Below the pieces are notes generated by a model that was not told the DNA's origin, made no database searches, and was given only the letters and a program-made list of their open reading frames with translations. Shown one piece after another: positions 46,564-55,123 of a stretch of DNA of 64,000 nucleotides. Origin of the DNA: CAIMUS01 sp963708455 (GTDB lineage Bacteria; Pseudomonadota; Gammaproteobacteria; Competibacterales; Competibacteraceae); the NCBI GenBank assembly GCA_963708455.1, contig CAVPSQ010000004.1, positions 1-64,000 on the forward strand, written 5' to 3'. Each line of letters starts with the position of its first letter. Within the stretch, counting starts at the first letter, position 1. Position numbers and translations under genes: made by a program.

Positions 46564-48138
46564 CTTGCCAATGTCACATTAGAATCAAGGCGAGCCGATC
46601 TCGGCTCTTTGTTTAAGTCTTTGTTTCTTCAGCCGACTCTTCCGCGAGCGGGTACGATTGAGCAAATGCTCGATAACTCGTTCAGTGGCCTGTTCCTGAG
46701 TCAGCCGTTCCAATGGCATGACTGCCCGCAGCAGTTCGCGGACATTGGCCATCGACAGGGCGGGCAGCACCTCGGTGTCGAGGTGTTTGAGCAATTCCGG
46801 GTCACGGGGATAGTCCCGCGCCCACTCGAATTGGGTCTGCGCCACGAACCAGGACGCCAGTACAGTTAGGGCCAGGTGATGTTCCCAAGCGCGGTACTTC
46901 TGTGCCCGCAACTCGTCCCATCCCAATTCCGATTGGGCATCCTGGTTGGAACGTTCGATGAAGTAACGCTGGCACTTCCACCACGCCAGTGGCTCCAGGG
47001 GCGTATCGGCGGGCGCGTTGCACAGGGCATAGCTGTACTTCCCCGCGGACTCCTCGCGGATCACCAACCACTCTGCCACCGCTTCCCCGTCATACACTGT
47101 CCACACCCGGCGGGCGGCCAAGCGTTCGCACCGTTCGCCTCTTTCCGTCGCCCTGACACGGATCAGCTGCCATACCGTGTGCTCTCGCAGGCTGTCTACC
47201 CGTACCGCTTCCCCCAACAGCACCTGCACCTGGGACGGTTGGCGGCCCCGCTTGCCCTGGCGCGCCGGGATGCCCAGTTCCGGCTTCTCCAGGTACACTG
47301 ACGTATCTATGAGTACTTCCGCCAGGTACACCTGCCCCGCCTGGCGCACGTTCTGGCGCAGCCAGCCGCTTCGCCCATACAGGGTATCGAAGCCCACCAC
47401 CTCAAACGGCAACCCTTGGGCGATGATCCCGGCTATCCCTTCCCAGGCCAGTTCTACCTTGGTTTTGAACTTCAGCGCCGTCGGGATACCCAGGCGCTGG
47501 CACCGCTCCTGGTGGCTGTCCTCGAACCCAGCCTCAGGAAGGAACCGGTTGCCCTCTATCCAAGTCCACAACCCATGCCCAACCTTGAGGTTCACGTAGC
47601 TCAGCAACACCCCGACTGGGCTGGTCTCAACCTGGCCCATCCGCCCGTTGTACTGTTTAGCCGTTCCCGCGCTCTTACCACTCGCCTTCTCGTCGGCGCT
47701 CTCGTCCACCAGCAACACGCCGCCCGCGGTCAGTTCCGGCGTGGCTTTCAGTTCTTCCCGCACCTGCCAGCACACCGCTGCTCCCGACCACGGCCAGTTG
47801 CTGATAAAATGCTGGATATTCTGTCCTTCCACTCCAGCTTCCCGTCCGATACCGGCAAAGTGCAGTTCGTCTTGCCTCCGCACAAGCCCGTTCAGGTAGT
47901 GACGGGCATAGTCGCTGCCGTCTCGGGTTTTGGTCTTGAAGCAGTGTCGGAACCGCTCCCAACATCCGTGCAACCGTTAGCCAAGTTGGTGTACCGCTGC
48001 TGTCGGAAAACCCCAGGAGCACCCAGGGTCTTTTTTGTGCACATATCCGTCTTTCCATCAGAAAATCATGATGATAGTGTCACCACTCTTGGCTGTACAG
48101 TGGATTGACTGACCTCTGGCGAATGTGACATTGGCAAG
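46564..48138 (-). mobile_element. IS701-family insertion sequence
   Basis: A 1,575-bp element with perfect 17-bp terminal inverted repeats: CTTGCCAATGTCACATT at 46564-46580 and its complement at 48122-48138. It encodes one transposase on the minus strand. No clear target-site duplication is seen (CTAC on the left, TTAA on the right), so one flank has probably been deleted after insertion. Confidence 0.85.
46585..47973 (-). CDS. IS701 family transposase
   Basis: This 462-residue DDE transposase has LLVDESADEKASGKSAGTAKQ with the first catalytic Asp, VVGFDTLYGRSGWLR with the second, and KCQRYFIERSNQDAQSELGWD with the Glu, spaced as in the IS701/DDE_5-like group. AWEHHLALTVLASWFVAQTQ is the typical C-terminal helix. 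The annotated start is a TTG at 47973, because a stop lies just upstream; the N-terminal few residues may be lost by a frameshift. It lies inside 17-bp terminal inverted repeats and is probably active or recently active. Confidence 0.85.
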   Translation of the reverse strand: MHGCWERFRHCFKTKTRDGSDYARHYLNGLVRRQDELHFAGIGREAGVEGQNIQHFISNWPWSGAAVCWQVREELKATPELTAGGVLLVDESADEKASGKSAGTAKQYNGRMGQVETSPVGVLLSYVNLKVGHGLWTWIEGNRFLPEAGFEDSHQERCQRLGIPTALKFKTKVELAWEGIAGIIAQGLPFEVVGFDTLYGRSGWLRQNVRQAGQVYLAEVLIDTSVYLEKPELGIPARQGKRGRQPSQVQVLLGEAVRVDSLREHTVWQLIRVRATERGERCERLAARRVWTVYDGEAVAEWLVIREESAGKYSYALCNAPADTPLEPLAWWKCQRYFIERSNQDAQSELGWDELRAQKYRAWEHHLALTVLASWFVAQTQFEWARDYPRDPELLKHLDTEVLPALSMANVRELLRAVMPLERLTQEQATERVIEHLLNRTRSRKSRLKKQRLKQRAEIGSP

Positions 48139-48272
48139 TTAACATTTAGATGCGATTGCTCTGCATGCCCTCGCCGGCGGGGTAACCCGAATCCAACCGC
48201 TGTCAGCTTCCGTGCCCTGACAAAAAACCAACAAAATGGGAATGCTCCCGTGAGGACACTAAGGAGGAAGAA

Positions 48273-49199
48273 ATGCTATATCGTAAAACGCATAATTCTG
48301 AATCGCAGAGCGACCAAAGTTATTGGTACCTGCGAGAGGTGCAGGATCTGGTAAATATGCCGTTGCAAACCCCTTCGACGTCATTACGAACGATTAACCT
48401 GGTTGACCCACGCAGTGGAGAGCCAATTTGCGTCGGCGATCTCGTGGAACTACCTGGCACGCAAGCTTTGGTCGTTATGGCTTCCGACGGCCGTATGCTG
48501 CATTTATTGCTGGGGAGCGATCTATCCCATTCACGGGGAATCACTTTGTCCCAGGGCATTGCCCGATCGATCTGCGCTGATCAGGGGCATTTGGTAATTG
48601 CTTTATCGACGGGAGAACTTGCGCGTGTGGGAATTTTTTCCCTGCTTGGGAAAAACGAGGGTGACACCGGTTCCACTGTTATCGACTTCGATCTTCTTAA
48701 GGCACAGCACTCCGACATAACACACGCGGGAGGAATTGATTTAACTGTCGTTCGCATGGTCGCCTTGCGGTCACGCGATGCGTTTACCCGTGTCTTGCTG
48801 TGTGGGCCCACGCTGTCGGATCTATGGATTGCCACTTGGTCAATGCCCAAGGCCCAGGTCCAGCAGCTAACGTTGTCTGCTTCCAAGGCGGTTCAGGGTT
48901 CAACTACGTTTCAACAAGCTTGTCTATGTCAGAGCAGTGGACTGGTCTACCTTGCTGATTGCCAAGGTGGACGTGTGTTTGAGTTGGATCTTGACAGCGA
49001 TCGGCCCCTAAAAGTGATCGCTGGTGACGGCGTGAGGAACTCAAGCGCTTGGCCGCAGTGTGGTCCTGCAAATAGCACTAGGCTCGGGGCAATCACAGGT
49101 ATTTGCGCGTTTGAGATATCGGAAGAATTCGCACAGCGTCTGAGCTCCTGTGGTAATACCGATCAATCTGCAAGAGTGGTGGGAGAAACGGTTAGTTAG
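48273..49199 (+). CDS. unknown protein, beta-propeller-like (first gene of the unrecognised operon)
   Basis: 308 residues, no family recognised with certainty. From residue 40 on, the sequence is a series of short beta strands with loops (VDPRSGEPICVGDLVELPGT; ALVVMASDGRMLHLLLGSDL; HLVIALSTGELARVGIF; VYLADCQGGRVFELDLDSDR), the look of an NHL/WD-like propeller sensor. There is no signal peptide. Start ATG 48273 is preceded by a strong AAGGAGG. It overlaps the next frame by 50 bases with no ribosome-binding site there, so a frameshift near 49150 may have split one longer protein. It heads a co-directional operon with overlapping genes to 54450. Confidence 0.65.
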   Translation: MLYRKTHNSESQSDQSYWYLREVQDLVNMPLQTPSTSLRTINLVDPRSGEPICVGDLVELPGTQALVVMASDGRMLHLLLGSDLSHSRGITLSQGIARSICADQGHLVIALSTGELARVGIFSLLGKNEGDTGSTVIDFDLLKAQHSDITHAGGIDLTVVRMVALRSRDAFTRVLLCGPTLSDLWIATWSMPKAQVQQLTLSASKAVQGSTTFQQACLCQSSGLVYLADCQGGRVFELDLDSDRPLKVIAGDGVRNSSAWPQCGPANSTRLGAITGICAFEISEEFAQRLSSCGNTDQSARVVGETVS

Positions 49200-49617
49200 G
49201 GGCAAACAGCAATCATCTATTAGTCAGTGGCAAATCGCCAGCGCACTGCGGAAGCGCGGCTTCTTGGTTGTGGTAGATCAAGCATCTGAGGCGGCCGTAA
49301 CAATCTCATTTCCTGATAACCGGTCGGACTCTGTAGGGTTTCCGAGGCGGATTTGGCCGCTTCTACCGTCCCAAGTTCCCTCACGGAGTGATCACACGGG
49401 AATCGGGCGCGACTCGACTCTGAGACTCACACATACGAAGGTATGCATGGGACCCGGAAGCTCGTTATTGTTTTGGCGGCCCGGCAGTAGCCACCTCAAT
49501 ATGTATGCTCCAACGCAGTCGACTTTGGCTAAGATTGCGGCAGACGAACGCAAGCAGCAGCGCATGACACAGCAAATAAAGGACATTTCGCAGGAGGACG
49601 TGTGGCCCGAGTCTTAG
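49150..49617 (+). CDS. unknown protein, possibly the C-terminal part of the preceding gene
   Basis: 155 residues from GTG 49150. It contains NLQEWWEKRLVRGKQQSSIS, a short beta-rich part, and a helical basic tail (LAKIAADERKQQRMTQQIKD). No family is recognised. Because it overlaps gene 48273-49199 by 50 bases and lacks its own ribosome-binding site, it may be the continuation of that protein after a one-base shift (…LSS then VIPINLQEWW). It overlaps the kinase-like gene by 16 bases. Confidence 0.5.
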   Translation: MVIPINLQEWWEKRLVRGKQQSSISQWQIASALRKRGFLVVVDQASEAAVTISFPDNRSDSVGFPRRIWPLLPSQVPSRSDHTGIGRDSTLRLTHTKVCMGPGSSLLFWRPGSSHLNMYAPTQSTLAKIAADERKQQRMTQQIKDISQEDVWPES

Positions 49618-51898
49618 GCGCGGGCGCCAATGCGGTTGTTTGGCACGGTGAATTAGACACCGCTATTGAACTTATGCGGCTACAGATCAGTTCCCGTGAG
49701 ACACCCCTAGAGGCGGCACACGTTCCGCTAATTCCGGCTGCTCAATGGAGGACCCTAACAACGCGCCTCCGTGGCTCATGGCAGAGCACTACGGTGCCGG
49801 AACGGGATGCGGCCCTAGTCATTTGGGCCCGAGGTCTGGTGCATTACGGCGGCGAAACGACCCGGGAAGAAGACGAGTACAAGGGATCTGCTACATGCGG
49901 CCCTTTCCGTTGGTCTTCGCACTGGAGCGTTTCCGGCCCTGGCTGATTTCTACCAAGCATTACTAGCAAACCAACGGCTTTCCCAGCAGGACAGAAAAGC
50001 TTCTGGCCCGTACATAGCTGCTTTACAGTTTAAGTACGTTCGTTTGTTAAAGAGATGCGGACGTTTCTCCGACGCATTACAGGTTCTTGGATCGATGGCG
50101 TTAATGTTGGCTGATACTAAGCCGCCGAATGATCGGAAGTTGGAGGAGGCGCATATCCTCCTAGCAGTAGCGAAGGCCCTTGGCTCTCATCAAAGGCGGC
50201 TGGAGCAGTCTTTGTTCCTTGGCAGACTAGCAACAAAACGGTCGGGGGGGGGTGCGTAGCGCCGATAACCTATCATGGCATGCGAACATAGTCTGGCTTA
50301 GAGCGATTGATGCCACTTCGCGGCATGAGTTTGAGCTGCGCAAGCAATTCGAAGGAGCGCAATCTATTCGTCCATCTGATGCACTGTTTAGGCGTTGGAA
50401 AGAAGCCGCTGATCTGGATACAGCTATGGGCAATCGCCCTAGTAGAGTCGAATTCGCACGTCTGGCTGTATTGGCCAGCACGGCGCCTAGCCAGCAGGAT
50501 CGCCACAAGTATCGCCTTATGTTTCTCGGTATGCTCAAGAACCTTAGCGAGCGATCGACCGACCGACGCGGCCTATCAATCCGCCATGCTCAATACTGCC
50601 ATATGCTCCTCAGCTTCGGGATGCTTGACGAAGCACACGAGCATGCCACAATTGCGTTGCGCTACGCGGAGATGGTTTGCGATTGGCAGTCCATCTCGCG
50701 TGCGCTTCAACTCCGCTCGGAATGCCTGGTCTCGCCGCATTACGATAGAACCATTGATCAAGCGAAAGTTACTGCACTACTCGAACGCGGCAAGAGAACT
50801 CTTAACAAACTCGAAGAGCCGCCATTACAGTTGCTCTTGGATTACTGCCGAGATCAGGCCCGTCAGTACTTACTAGTCGGAGAAGCCAAGATGGCAATTC
50901 AGGCAGTTGAGGAGGCGCTCGACTATGTGACAAGCCTACGGAATTCGCTACATTTGGAACAGTACTTCGCTACGCACAGGCAGCCCCAGCAGACGGAATA
51001 TAATTCTTTTGAATGGCAGACACGACTTACCACAATTCTGACGAGGAGCGAGAGGATCAGGATGCGCTCGTCATTAGGAGGGGACTGGCAGTTACTTTCT
51101 CATACCCAGGATGATCTGATCAAAACGTTAAAAACTGCCAACAATATCATGTATCGGAATTCGATCTATTTTCAATCGTTTAGTCGTGCGTCCTATCTAC
51201 GCTCTATGATTTACCATAATGTGCAGAACGTCGTGTCCGAAGTCTTTCGAGGTCTTGACGAAAGAGTGTCTCAGTTACAGGCGAGTAGCACGCCGTATCT
51301 CGACATGTCCATTCTGAATGCTCTAAAGGACGCCAAAGAGCAATTGCGCAAAATATTCTGGGACCGGCCGCAAGATGATACTGAAAAGAGCGTTCTAACC
51401 GACATGTGGCAAAACGTGGGAACGCTTGTGATGCCGACAATGGAGCAAATACAGCAACTTCAGTTCTTTGACACTTCTGTCAGAGTTGATGTCAGAGATG
51501 AACAACCTTTCGAGGTACAAGCCGAACCTGAGTCATTTCGCGAGCATTTCTTCAATTTCCTTATGAATGCAGCCCAACAAATGGCGACACTGCCCCGCGA
51601 TAGCGTGGCTCACCTAATATCGATTTCGGTGGGCTGGGATGAAAGCGGCCAGCGGGGTGTTGTAGAGGTGTCTGATTCTGCCGGTCGAGTGACACGTTTG
51701 TCCGAAGGGCTGCGGGCGGCTCTTGAAAATGACACGCTGGGGCCTCACCATCGTCGACATGGCCTGCGATATGTGATGCAATTTTTCAAGGACATGTGGA
51801 ATTGTAGTATTACTGCTAGCGGACAGGAGGGTCAGAAATCCGTTGTTACCATTGGTTTTCCCCAAGCCGTGCGCGTACGAAGAAGAGTAGTGATGTGA
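49602..51898 (+). pseudogene. histidine-kinase-like (GHKL) ATPase with long helical-repeat N-terminus, two frameshifts
   Basis: This is one protein of about 765 residues split by shifts near 49865 and in the G8 run at 50236-50243. Pieces in order: 49602-49865 (frame of GTG 49602, AGGAGG upstream), 49865-50240 (LLHAALSVGLRTGAFPALADF ... RCGRFSDALQVLGSMALML), and 50252-51898. The N-terminal 480 residues are TPR-like helical repeats. Then IYHNVQNVVSEVFRGLDERV resembles a DHp helix with a candidate phospho-His. The end is a GHKL ATPase: N box FREHFFNFLMNAAQQM, G1 VVEVSDSAG, G2 HRRHGLRYVMQFF. I infer a sensor kinase partnered with the receiver protein at 52984. The shifts may be sequencing errors. 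Confidence 0.6.
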
Positions 51899-52464
51899 GC
51901 CGCTTGATCTGGTTGCTTGGTGCGGCAGGCATAGGTAAGACACATTGGGGGTCGCAAGTCGCCGCGGACTTAGATGTGGATTTCTTTCAGTTGGATGAAC
52001 TGCGTGCGGTCGGGTGGAGTTCTGCTATCTCATCGCAATCTTTCGTTGGAACGCGGTTTGAACAGTGTCGAGACTATATCGATGCCAGATCATCTGCTCT
52101 GGACAACATTGATGACTTTATCAGGCTGTATACCTTGCTCGGCAGGCATATGTTGGCTGAACTTTGGCGATCGCCTAAGTATCAACGCGCCGGTGTGAAG
52201 ATTGTGGAGTGTTCCTCTGTCTATTCGCTTGCTCTGCCCGACTATGGCATCCGCGTGCGTGCCTTCATAGACCGTGGTTACCATCGACAACTACTCCGAC
52301 AAGCCTTGCATTTGACGCAATCGTCCGCCGAGGCGCTCTGCAATTTCCTCGTTGCGACGGAGGCTAGTGCGCTCTCGGCAACCTTTGTCCACTATCAGGT
52401 GCCAATGCATGCAATCGGGGAATTCTTGCGAGACATTGTCAAGAGGAAATGGAACCCATGTTGA
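51895..52464 (+). CDS. P-loop NTPase (small-kinase-like)
   Basis: 189 residues starting SRLIWLLGAAGIGKTHWGSQ: a Walker A motif (G-A-A-G-I-G-K-T) on the first strand, then FFQLDELRAVGW with acidic residues where small-molecule kinases bind substrate, and VKIVECSSVYSLALPDYGI as a later core strand. The size and layout suggest a nucleoside- or metabolite-kinase fold rather than an AAA+ ring. There is no closer family. GTG 51895 overlaps the stop of the kinase-like gene by 4 bases, and its own end overlaps the next frame. Confidence 0.7.
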   Translation: MSRLIWLLGAAGIGKTHWGSQVAADLDVDFFQLDELRAVGWSSAISSQSFVGTRFEQCRDYIDARSSALDNIDDFIRLYTLLGRHMLAELWRSPKYQRAGVKIVECSSVYSLALPDYGIRVRAFIDRGYHRQLLRQALHLTQSSAEALCNFLVATEASALSATFVHYQVPMHAIGEFLRDIVKRKWNPC

Positions 52465-52991
52465 CCTTGATAACAGGTCCTAGAGGCAGCGGAAAGTCAG
52501 CAGCCGCTGAGCAAATGATCAAGGGCAGGGGTGGGGCGCCCCTCTATGTGGCAACATTACCTCTCTTTCCTTGGGCGCTGAATCGAATCAGGGCGCACTG
52601 TGCCCGCCGGGATGGCCGGTGGACGGTTTATGAGGCGCTAAAACCATGGAAAAGTACTGAAAACGAACTACAAAGGCTGTTTTCTATTCATAACCTCATT
52701 CTGCTCAATGGCATCTCCTCTTTATTGTGGTGCCAAATAGTGTGCCATGGTGCGAGTCCGTTGCATGTATCTCAGATTTCTGGTCGGTTGCTGCAGCTCA
52801 TGACAGAATCTCCAGCTAACTTACAGTTGGTGCTTGTTGACTGCTCGGTCCCATTTCCGAATAACGAACCTGACTGTTGGTTCAATCGTGAAGTTTGCAA
52901 GCTTCACGGCGAATTGTCACGAAAAGCTGAAGCGAACTATGTGCTCGGTGCGGCCCCTATGAATGTGGATTGGAGGATCACGCATGCCTGA
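52458..52991 (+). CDS. CobU-like P-loop protein
   Basis: 177 residues. MLTLITGPRGSGKSAAAEQM gives Walker A (GPRGSGKS, residues 7-14). It is followed by APLYVATLPLFPWALNRIRAH and CARRDGRWTVYEALKPW, which closely follows the CobU (adenosylcobinamide kinase/guanylyltransferase) pattern of Y-I-A-T, an R-I-x-x-H helix with the guanylylated His, and R-x-x-x-W-x-x-x-E. LVLVDCSVPFPNNEP resembles the CobU segment before its last domain. No cobalamin genes are near, so a changed role in this operon is more likely than B12 synthesis. ATG 52458 has AGAGGA at good spacing; ATG 52449 is too close. Confidence 0.7.
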   Translation: MLTLITGPRGSGKSAAAEQMIKGRGGAPLYVATLPLFPWALNRIRAHCARRDGRWTVYEALKPWKSTENELQRLFSIHNLILLNGISSLLWCQIVCHGASPLHVSQISGRLLQLMTESPANLQLVLVDCSVPFPNNEPDCWFNREVCKLHGELSRKAEANYVLGAAPMNVDWRITHA

Positions 52992-54450
52992 CTGTAAGGT
53001 ACTATGGGTTGATGATCAGCTGATCGATAACACTGCAGCGGTGCCGATCGGCGGCGTAAGCACCTCTGATCTAGCACAATGGGAGAATAAATGGATCGCA
53101 GAACTCGCTTTAGACGGAGTGCGCCTGCACATCATAAAGCGAACTTGCGGGTCGGTTGCTGATGATTTAACCCGAGAGCAGTTCAACGCTTTAATTCTAG
53201 ATTACGAGTTAGACAGCGATCCGAGACAGCCGGATAGCAATGCTTTCAAACTACTTGAACGACTACGCCATGGAATCCGCCGGACATTACCTCCTGTCGC
53301 AATATTCAGCCGATACTCCGCATCAGAGTTACGGGCTCACCTTCGAGGACAGATTCGTGGCGATGTCTGGGCGGTTTATGAGAAGACCGCTGCAGGTGCT
53401 CAGGGTATTGTTTCGTTCCTGAAGAACACAGTACTTCGCGGACCACTGAATTTTGTGCTCATATCCGACTTTCATGCCGGCTTCCTTGCCGAAGCGGGTG
53501 GGATTGACCATGAGGATTTTTTACATTCACTCTCTAACGATATCGAGGGTATTGCTGCGTCCTTGAAGCTCGATGGCCTTATCATTCCGGGCGATTTGGC
53601 ATGGCGCACACAAAGCACAGACCTGACGCGTGCATATCTTGCGATGAGTAGATTAGCTTCTAGTGCTAAGCTAGATCGTCCCGAACAGGTTGTGTTCTGC
53701 CCTGGCAATCACGACCTCGACTTATCGCCGAGCGCCGAGCCGTGGCGTTATTTCGGGCAATTCGTTGATCTGTTGACTCAATGCTTCGGTGAGCAGTATT
53801 CCAGCCGGTTCGTCGTGGCTTGGAACAGTGGGTTAAGAAAAAGGGGGAGGTTCAATAGTCAGACGTCGTTGTTATCGATCGTTCATGACGCTCAACGGGG
53901 CGTTGTATTCGTTTGCCTTAACAGCTGCAAGCCAACAGGCCAAGGCCACGAAGTACTACCTGAAGTTGATGGAGAGCAATGGAGCTGGCTAGAGCGCGCG
54001 CTGGAGGCTTTTCCAAGAAAAAGCTTGCGAATCGCGTTGTTGCATCACCCGATTTTCTCCATCCCGGGAGGAGTGCATAAAGATGATCCTGCATTGGCTG
54101 ATCAGGGCAAGGCTATGCAGGTTTTGGCGAAGCTAGGGATAGGGCTTGTGCTGCACGGACATTGTCATTTTGCTGGCATTCATTCCCATCGGATTCGGAT
54201 TCTCAATGGCGCCCCTCAGGGGCGTAAGATGTCCAAAATCCTATCAGTTGCCTGCCCAAGCGTCATTGCGCACCCTAGTTCCACCTCTCCCCACAGGCAA
54301 TACATCGTCTTGCGACTCGATGCGTTCAATGAAATGAATCGAACTAGGGGTGTATTGTTCACCACACGGGTTTTCAACCCGGCCGATTGCACTTGGTCTG
54401 CCGGGGAAGAGATCGGCTTAGGTGAGTTCGACATAGATTCTATGGAGTAG
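52984..54450 (+). CDS. receiver domain - metallophosphoesterase fusion
   Basis: 488 residues. Residues 1-150 are a response-regulator-type receiver: acidic pair VLWVDDQ (10-11), phosphoacceptor Asp73 in ALILDYELD, SRYSAS in the Thr/Ser position and Lys in VYEKTA (133). Residues 155-450 are a calcineurin-like metallophosphoesterase with all metal motifs: SDFHAG (161-166), GDLAW (203-207), GNHDLD (241-246), LLHHPIF, and HGHCHFAG. The output domain is thus an enzyme, not a DNA binder. ATG 52984 with GGAGG upstream overlaps the CobU-like gene by 8 bases. It is the last gene of the operon and the probable effector. The substrate (nucleic acid, cyclic nucleotide, phosphoprotein) is unknown. Confidence 0.8.
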   Translation: MPDCKVLWVDDQLIDNTAAVPIGGVSTSDLAQWENKWIAELALDGVRLHIIKRTCGSVADDLTREQFNALILDYELDSDPRQPDSNAFKLLERLRHGIRRTLPPVAIFSRYSASELRAHLRGQIRGDVWAVYEKTAAGAQGIVSFLKNTVLRGPLNFVLISDFHAGFLAEAGGIDHEDFLHSLSNDIEGIAASLKLDGLIIPGDLAWRTQSTDLTRAYLAMSRLASSAKLDRPEQVVFCPGNHDLDLSPSAEPWRYFGQFVDLLTQCFGEQYSSRFVVAWNSGLRKRGRFNSQTSLLSIVHDAQRGVVFVCLNSCKPTGQGHEVLPEVDGEQWSWLERALEAFPRKSLRIALLHHPIFSIPGGVHKDDPALADQGKAMQVLAKLGIGLVLHGHCHFAGIHSHRIRILNGAPQGRKMSKILSVACPSVIAHPSSTSPHRQYIVLRLDAFNEMNRTRGVLFTTRVFNPADCTWSAGEEIGLGEFDIDSME

Positions 54451-54477
54451 GTGTGCCTCCCGCATCGCGGCGGAATT

Positions 54478-54819
54478 TTACGGCAGCGCATTGCACGCCA
54501 TGCAAACACACCATAAACAGGACGGCGCTGAAATAACGGGTTGCCCACGCCGCTGAAAGGCTTTTACTTGCCCGTTGATATAGTTAAACTGGGCATCTCG
54601 GTCAGGCACTGACTCGCCCTCCTTCATTTTGCGTGTGCCTTGCAGACTATAGCCTAATGCTTTGAGCAAATCTGAAACTTTTTCGGCCTGTACAATTGAA
54701 ATTGACTCGCCTTGATCAAAGCAAATGGAGTATAACCTACGGAAGTGAGTGTTGGTGGCATTCGACCGGGGGTGAGCTATGGCCAAGAATATTGCGTTTA
54801 GAATCAAGGTAGAGATCAT
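54478..54819 (-). pseudogene. ISAzo13-family transposase fragment
   Basis: Residues 43-97 read VQAEKVSDLLKALGYSLQGT, RKMKEGESVPDRDAQFNYIN, GQVKAFQRRGQPVIS, the well-conserved middle-N-terminal block of ISAzo13-type transposases (G-Y-S-L-Q, P-D-R-D-A-Q-F, Q-P-V-I-S). Sequence before and after this block is unrelated, so only about 170 bases (54700-54528) of the gene survive. Confidence 0.7.
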
Positions 54820-54982
54820 CGAGACCGAGGCAAAGCTCTCGTCGGATCGACGGCCCCACGAGCAGGCGGATGGGGCGTTCAGTCTGGTATTACCGGAAGC
54901 CGATGAGCTGAATATTTCAGCGTTAGATCGGGCGGCACTGGAGGTGTCAGCAATTCCCGCTCTAATGCAGCGGCGCCAGTAG
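54779..54982 (+). CDS. short unknown protein, possibly the N-terminus of a truncated transposase
   Basis: 67 residues with a beta-rich start (AKNIAFRIKVEIIETEA) and GAFSLVLPEADELNISALDR. There is a usable ribosome-binding site (GGGGGTGAGCT). It stops about 140 bases before the IS at 55124. It is not recognised with confidence; the position among transposase remnants suggests a truncated transposase N-terminus. Confidence 0.35.
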   Translation: MAKNIAFRIKVEIIETEAKLSSDRRPHEQADGAFSLVLPEADELNISALDRAALEVSAIPALMQRRQ

Positions 54983-55123
54983 CTAATTGATCAGTAATTA
55001 CACAAGAATCATAACAACAAAAACTACCCTGACTTCCTCGGAAGCCATAATAAACTACTCTCATTTTAACCACTTTCTTTCAACACACTCATTCATCAAA
55101 ACAACTATGGTTTTTATCAGCAA

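Noticed and set aside
52458..52991. Annotation as cobU of cobalamin synthesis
   Set aside because: No other cobalamin gene is near and the gene is embedded in an unrelated operon; kept as CobU-like.
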